From: Klebsiella indica
GTDB taxonomy: Bacteria; Pseudomonadota; Gammaproteobacteria; Enterobacterales; Enterobacteriaceae
Length of the DNA: 64,000 bases
NCBI RefSeq assembly: GCF_005860775.1
Contig: NZ_VCHQ01000002.1
Coordinates: 62,001 to 126,000 of the forward strand
Reading direction: 5' to 3'
Of the stretch, positions 59,476 through 64,000 are shown in pieces (the first letter of the stretch is position 1; each line of letters begins with the position of its first letter). Under the pieces are notes generated by a model. It did no database searches. It had not been told where the DNA came from and worked only from the letters and a program-made list of their open reading frames with translations. The translations under genes were made by a program, and so were the position numbers.

Positions 59476-60369
59476 ATGCAAATTGAACCATTACCGCCGC
59501 TTAATACCTTGATTGCTTTTGAGTGTGTCGCGCGCTACGGGAATATCTCACGGGCGTGCCTTGAATTGAATCTGACGCAAAGCGCCATTAGCCGACAGAT
59601 AATCCAGCTCGAAGAGATGCTTGGCTGCAAATTGTTCCTGCGCACGCAGCGTCGGGTGTTGCTGACGCCGCGTGGCGAGGCTTACGTCGCCCAGGTGCGG
59701 ACACAACTGGCGGCGCTTTCCCAGGCGACGGCGGAAGTGATGGGCTGGAATGGTCAGCCCCTGGTGACTATCGCCTGTACCAGCGCGATGAGCTCTCTGT
59801 GGTTATCTCCCCGGTTAGCGGCGCTACATCGCCAGTTGCCGGACCTGCAAGTGCGGATGCGCATTTCCGATAGTTTTGCCGATTTGCGTACTTCCGAGTT
59901 TGACCTTGCGATTTTTTATCTCCGTGAACCCCCGCCAGGGCTGGAGTCGACCGTATTATTTGACGAAATCTGTTACCCCATGTGTGCGCCGGACTATCTG
60001 GCGAAAATGGGGCCGCTCGACTCCGCCGCAGATTTATTGCGATTTACGCTGCTGGTTCAGGACGACCCGCAACGGGAATGGACTGGCTGGCGCGAATGGT
60101 TCGAGTCGCAGCAAGTGCCTGGTTTTTTCCCCCGCCAGTGCTGGCGGGCCAATAACTACCCTTTTCTGGTGCAGGCGGCGGTTCAGGGGGATGGCATTTT
60201 GCTGGGATGGGAAGGATTAGTACAAGACCAGATTACCCGTGGGGAACTGGTCCCCGCCTGGCCTGGCAAACTGGGCGCGGCGGGGAAATGTTTCCTGATG
60301 ACTCCGAAAGAGCGTTATCTCAAGCCGGTTATTCGCCAGGTGATTAACGCGTTATATCAGTCGCGTTAA
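59476..60369 (+). CDS. LysR-family regulator (GcvA-like)
   Basis: A 297-residue LysR regulator resembling GcvA and related proteins. The helix-turn-helix is at residues about 18-45 (GNISRACLELNLTQSAISRQ, IIQLEEMLGCKLFLR). The effector domain follows. It precedes, on the same strand, the Tat-type peptide-transport operon starting at 60987 with a small oppositely oriented gene between. It may regulate that operon; there is no direct proof. Confidence 0.88.
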   Translation: MQIEPLPPLNTLIAFECVARYGNISRACLELNLTQSAISRQIIQLEEMLGCKLFLRTQRRVLLTPRGEAYVAQVRTQLAALSQATAEVMGWNGQPLVTIACTSAMSSLWLSPRLAALHRQLPDLQVRMRISDSFADLRTSEFDLAIFYLREPPPGLESTVLFDEICYPMCAPDYLAKMGPLDSAADLLRFTLLVQDDPQREWTGWREWFESQQVPGFFPRQCWRANNYPFLVQAAVQGDGILLGWEGLVQDQITRGELVPAWPGKLGAAGKCFLMTPKERYLKPVIRQVINALYQSR

Positions 60370-60518
60370 ACCCCTTGTTTTATCTGTCAGGAATCATTCC
60401 GCTGAGATAAATAAACCCCTGATAGCGTAGTGGAAATATCATTACTTTCTTATATGTCCACGCGGGCAGTAAAAGCATTTAATTATAATGATAGACTTTT
60501 GTTTATTAAGGTTATTCA

Positions 60519-60788
60519 TTATCCGGTAGTTTTTTTATCCTTGACTATGCTGCGTCTTCTGCGTGAAGTATGCATACCAATAAGGGTGAAAATTAACCAC
60601 ATGCTTTGTGAAATTGCCGCGGCAAGATTAAAATCATGGCTGAGGGAATAAAGTCCGCATACCCCGCCAATAATATTCAGAATGGCATAAATGTCAGAAT
60701 CTATCTGTAGATTACGCATTTGTACTAATGCATAGGCTAACAGGTAGCAGAATACCCCAATTAACCCGACGACCGTATGTAATTCCAC
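60519..60788 (-). CDS. small membrane protein, CBU_0592-like
   Basis: An 89-residue protein with three hydrophobic helices. The pattern VVGLIGVFCYLLAYALVQ, AILNIIGGVCGLYSLSHDFN and LAAAISQSMWLIFTLIGM matches small bacterial membrane proteins of the CBU_0592 group. Function unknown. It is transcribed against its neighbours and ends in a basic tail (SRRRRSIVKDKK). ATG 60788 is the longest start. Confidence 0.65.
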   Translation of the reverse strand: MELHTVVGLIGVFCYLLAYALVQMRNLQIDSDIYAILNIIGGVCGLYSLSHDFNLAAAISQSMWLIFTLIGMHTSRRRRSIVKDKKTTG

Positions 60789-60986
60789 CGGACCTAATTC
60801 CTTTTGTATAAATCATTACGATGAAAATAACGTTTTCAGGGGTGTTCTGCCGCCTGTTTTTTGCATAGTCTGATACGAAAAATTCATGCATTAGTCATAA
60901 AACATTTTGATATAAATCATAATTGCGACACTCCACGATGCAGAGGAGATGCGTAAAGCAGACTGATAACTCACGGAGAAAAATAA

Positions 60987-62576
60987 ATGAAAGAGAGTCA
61001 CTCCCATTGGCAGGAATTATTTCAACAGGGGCGTCTGAGCCGCCGGTCTTTTATCACCGGCGCCGCAGCACTGGGGATTGGTAGTTCGTTTTCTCTTTCT
61101 CCTCTGAATGTTTTTGCCGCCGATGCCGTTCCAAAAAAAGGCGGCACGCTGAAACTGGGGATGTCCGGCGGGAATACCAGCGATACGCTGGACCCACGTC
61201 TGTTTACCGACTGGGTGCCTTTAAACCAGGCTTATATGCTGATGAATGGCCTGGTGGAAATTGATGAACATAACCAGGCGGTGCCGGAACTGCTGGAAAG
61301 CTGGGAAGCCAAACCGGGCGCGAAAGAGTGGGTGTTTAAAGTACGTAAAGATGTGACATTCCATAATGGTAAAACACTCGATGCGGATGACATTCTCTGG
61401 TCTATCAATTTACACCGTGGCGACCAGTCGCGCAGCGCCATTAAAACGCAACTGGACAGCATTGTTAACCTGGTGAAATCCGCACCGGACGAAATTACGC
61501 TCACCCTGGATAGCGGCAATGCCGACTTGCCTTATCTGCTGGCGGATTACCACCTGCTGGTGGTGCCCAATGGTTTTAATGATTGGTCGCACCCGATTGG
61601 CACCGGCCCGTTTGTGTTCGGCCAGTACCAGCCAGGGGTACGTTCGTTATTCCAGCGCAACCCCCATTACTGGAAGCCGAACCGCGCGTTTGTCGACGCG
61701 GTGGAAGTGCTGGTCATCAACGACGCCACCGCGCGAACCAATGCGTTGATCTCAGGCCAGGTGCACGCCATCAACCGTGTGGACTTCAAAACAGTCGATT
61801 TCCTCAAACGTAGCCCTGCGTTGAATATCGTGCGCTCGTCCGGCGGGCAGCATTTCACCTTCCTGATGGATTGCCGCACCCCGACATTCAGCAACAATGA
61901 TGTGCGTCTGGCGATTAAGTACGGCATCGATCGCGAAAAAATTCTGTCAACCATCCTGCGCGGCTACGGCCAGTTGGGCAACGATCACCCCATTCCGAAA
62001 ACCGATCGTTTCTTTAATCACGCGCTGGAACAACGGGTGTACGACCCGGACAAAGCACGTTTCCACCTGAAAAAAGCCGGAATGGATAGTCTGGCCGTGG
62101 AGCTGTCTTCATCGGATGCGGCATTTGCCGGGGCGCTGGATGCGGCGGCTCTGTTCCAGGATCAGGCGAAAAAAGGAGGGATTCAGGTCAGCATCAAACG
62201 CCAGCCCGCGGACAGCTACTGGGACGATGTCTGGATGAAAGCGCCATTCTGTATGGGGTACTGGGGTGGGCGGCCTACCGCCGACCAGATGTTCTCCACC
62301 GCCTGGCAATCCACGGCGAAGTGGAACGACACCCACTGGAAAAATGAAAAATTCGACGCATTGCTGCTCCAGGCGCGCTCGTTGCTGGATGACCGCAAAC
62401 GCGCGGAAATTTATGGTGAGCTACAAAGCATTGCCCGTGACGACGGAGGGGCGATGATCCCCCTGTTTGGTGATTATCTGGATGCCGCCAGCAAGAAGGT
62501 CGGCGGTATCGCACCGCATCCATTGTTTAACTTTATGGGTGGCCACCTTGCGGAACGGGTCTGGCTGGAGGCGTGA
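60987..62576 (+). CDS. Tat-exported peptide-binding protein (SBP family 5)
   Basis: A 529-residue family 5 solute-binding protein. The N-terminus has a twin-arginine signal, SRRSFITGAAALGIG, then a hydrophobic core and cleavage near VFAADA at about residue 45, so it is probably exported already folded. The body has NTSDTLDPRLFTDWV, LVEIDEHNQAVPELLESW and HPIGTGPFVFGQY. ATG 60987 has GGAG upstream. It heads an operon with two permeases in four-base overlap. It could bind peptides or opine- and glycoside-like ligands; the specificity is not visible. Confidence 0.92.
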   Translation: MKESHSHWQELFQQGRLSRRSFITGAAALGIGSSFSLSPLNVFAADAVPKKGGTLKLGMSGGNTSDTLDPRLFTDWVPLNQAYMLMNGLVEIDEHNQAVPELLESWEAKPGAKEWVFKVRKDVTFHNGKTLDADDILWSINLHRGDQSRSAIKTQLDSIVNLVKSAPDEITLTLDSGNADLPYLLADYHLLVVPNGFNDWSHPIGTGPFVFGQYQPGVRSLFQRNPHYWKPNRAFVDAVEVLVINDATARTNALISGQVHAINRVDFKTVDFLKRSPALNIVRSSGGQHFTFLMDCRTPTFSNNDVRLAIKYGIDREKILSTILRGYGQLGNDHPIPKTDRFFNHALEQRVYDPDKARFHLKKAGMDSLAVELSSSDAAFAGALDAAALFQDQAKKGGIQVSIKRQPADSYWDDVWMKAPFCMGYWGGRPTADQMFSTAWQSTAKWNDTHWKNEKFDALLLQARSLLDDRKRAEIYGELQSIARDDGGAMIPLFGDYLDAASKKVGGIAPHPLFNFMGGHLAERVWLEA

Positions 62577-63529
62577 TGAAAAAGCTGATAATCCAGCGTT
62601 TGTTGCTGGGGATCGTAACCTTGTGGCTGGTATCAATGCTGATTTTCCTCGGCACCGAATTATTGCCGGGAGATATCGCCAGCGCGTTGTTGGGGCAAAA
62701 CGGTACCCCGGAAACCATCGCGGCGCTCCGCAGCCAGTTAGGGCTGGATCAACCCGCCGCATGGCGTTACCTCCAGTGGCTGGGCGGGGTGTTGCACGGC
62801 GATTTGGGGGTGTCACTGGCGAATAATGAGCCTGTCAGCGCAGTGTTACTGCCGCGTCTGGAGAATACCCTGTTCCTGGCCGGGTATGCGGCGGTGGTGG
62901 CTATCCCGTTAGCTATGGTGCTGGGGATAGCCTCGGCTATCTGGCGCGATTCCTGGTTTGATCGTCTGGCTAATAATCTGACGTTGCTGAGTATTTCGGT
63001 ACCGGAGTTTTTTGTCGGCTACCTGCTGGTGATGTTCTTTGCTATCCATTTCGCGTGGTTTCCCAGCCTGGCGACAGTCGCCCCAGGAGTGAGCTTCGGC
63101 CAGCGTTTGTACACCTGCACATTGCCGATGCTCACGCTGGTACTGGTGGTGCTGGCGCATATGCTGCGCATGACGCGAGCGTCGGTCGGGGCGGTCATGT
63201 CCAGCAGCTATATCGAAACCGCGTTGCTCAAAGGGCTGCCCAAATGGCGCATTGTTCTCAGCCATGCCTTGCCCAATGCGCTGGCGCCCATTATTAACGT
63301 TATCGCGTTTAACCTGGCTTATTTGATAGTAGGGGTCATTTTGGTGGAAGTGGTGTTTGTCTACCCGGGGGTGGGTCAGTACATGGTGGATGCCGTTACC
63401 CGGCGCGACCTGCCGGTAGTGCAGGCGTGTGGACTGATTTTCGGCGGCACCTATATTATCCTGAATATGCTGGCAGATTTGTTGGCTATCTGGTGTAACC
63501 CTCGTTTACGTCACGCGAGGTCTTCATGA
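62573..63529 (+). CDS. peptide ABC transporter permease (DppB type)
   Basis: A 318-residue membrane protein with about six helices. N-terminal landmarks LPGDIASALLGQNGT and LGLDQPAAWRYLQWLGG and the EAA loop (ALLKGLPKWRIVLSHALPN) identify the OppB/DppB type. It overlaps the binding-protein gene and the next permease by four bases each. Confidence 0.93.
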   Translation: MMKKLIIQRLLLGIVTLWLVSMLIFLGTELLPGDIASALLGQNGTPETIAALRSQLGLDQPAAWRYLQWLGGVLHGDLGVSLANNEPVSAVLLPRLENTLFLAGYAAVVAIPLAMVLGIASAIWRDSWFDRLANNLTLLSISVPEFFVGYLLVMFFAIHFAWFPSLATVAPGVSFGQRLYTCTLPMLTLVLVVLAHMLRMTRASVGAVMSSSYIETALLKGLPKWRIVLSHALPNALAPIINVIAFNLAYLIVGVILVEVVFVYPGVGQYMVDAVTRRDLPVVQACGLIFGGTYIILNMLADLLAIWCNPRLRHARSS

Positions 63530-64000
63530 ACAGAGTGAGACAATGGCGTATACCGCTGTCGGCTATGCTGGGGTTGGCGATTATTGGCGTGAACCTGGTC
63601 GCCGCGTTGTTCGCGCCCTGGATCGCGCCGCACAGTGAAACCGCGCAGGTGGGTGATGTCTGGATGCAGTCGGCGGCGGGTTTGCCGTTTGGCACGGACA
63701 GCCTGGGGCGCGATATGCTTTCCCGCCTGTTGTTTGGCGCGCGCACCACTATTTCTATCGCGCTGATCATCACATTTTGCTCGTTTCTGCTGGGGATTAT
63801 CACCGGTTTTACGGCCGCGATTTATGGCCGTTGGGTGGATGTCTTGCTGACGCGTATCGTCGATACCCTGATGTCTATTCCGGTGCTTATCCTGGCGTTG
63901 ATTGTGTTGTCGGTGCTCGGCACCTCCATTCCGGTCCTGGTGGCGACCATCGCCTTGCTGGACGCGACCCGTGTGTTCCGCCTGGCGCGCCTGGTTGCCC
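63526..64000 (+). CDS. peptide ABC transporter permease (DppC type), truncated by window end
   Basis: At least 158 residues from ATG 63526, open to the window edge. The N-terminal OppC extension (LFAPWIAPHSETAQVG, GTDSLGRDMLSRLLFGARTT) and three hydrophobic helices are visible. It overlaps the DppB-type gene by four bases. ATPase genes would be expected just beyond the window. Confidence 0.9.
   Translation, partial: MNRVRQWRIPLSAMLGLAIIGVNLVAALFAPWIAPHSETAQVGDVWMQSAAGLPFGTDSLGRDMLSRLLFGARTTISIALIITFCSFLLGIITGFTAAIYGRWVDVLLTRIVDTLMSIPVLILALIVLSVLGTSIPVLVATIALLDATRVFRLARLVA

Overview
The window is chromosomal DNA of an enterobacterium of the Salmonella / Escherichia / Citrobacter group, most likely a Salmonella lineage. 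The core gene order (yjdC-dsbD-cutA-dcuA-aspA-fxsA-yjeH-groES-groEL-yjeI-epmB/efp-ecnB-sugE-frdDCBA-epmA-mscM-psd-rsgA-orn) matches that group. Absence of blc/ampC beside frdD, absence of yjeJ, and an arginine-type binding protein next to orn point to Salmonella rather than E. coli. I cannot name the species from sequence alone.

Layout. (1) About 1-7650 is GC-rich accessory DNA. It holds a LysR regulator, a beta-alanine:pyruvate-type aminotransferase, a decayed semialdehyde dehydrogenase, a second LysR, and an operon of M20 amidohydrolase, family 3 solute-binding protein and M28 peptidase. It ends in a 46-codon stub of a P4-type integrase, which marks an older island. (2) 7831-21640 is a second island at the 3' end of tRNA-Phe. 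Its outer end is a 20-bp copy of the tRNA 3' end at 7831-7850 and its inner end is the intact tRNA-Phe (21641-21716) with a full P4-type integrase beside it. Cargo, from the outer end: 21-bp iterons, a Fic protein, a two-gene cassette of very large proteins (1249 and 1248 aa, one ending in a PD-(D/E)XK nuclease core), a P4-satellite-like control region with an Ash-family peptide, two small genes, a long stretch with no convincing gene, and a second tyrosine recombinase. (3) 21717-49213 is conserved core: redox and dicarboxylate metabolism, chaperonin, EF-P and its modification enzymes, fumarate reductase, envelope genes, ribosome assembly and RNA turnover, ending at tRNA-Gly. (4) 49214-58693 is a third insertion, at tRNA-Gly, bounded by a 13-bp repeat of the tRNA 3' end. 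It carries IS1182-family debris, a complete dipeptide-type ABC operon with an embedded M20 amidohydrolase, a divergent IclR regulator and a ruined second solute-binding protein gene. (5) 58780-64000 has a second tRNA-Gly, then a LysR regulator, a small membrane protein and the start of another peptide ABC operon with a Tat-exported binding protein, cut by the window end.

Theme. The accessory blocks at the tRNA genes repeatedly combine uptake of peptide-like compounds with hydrolases of amides or peptides. The tRNA-Phe island also carries what looks like a defence cassette. The best candidate for an undescribed system is the two-gene cassette at 9546-17084.
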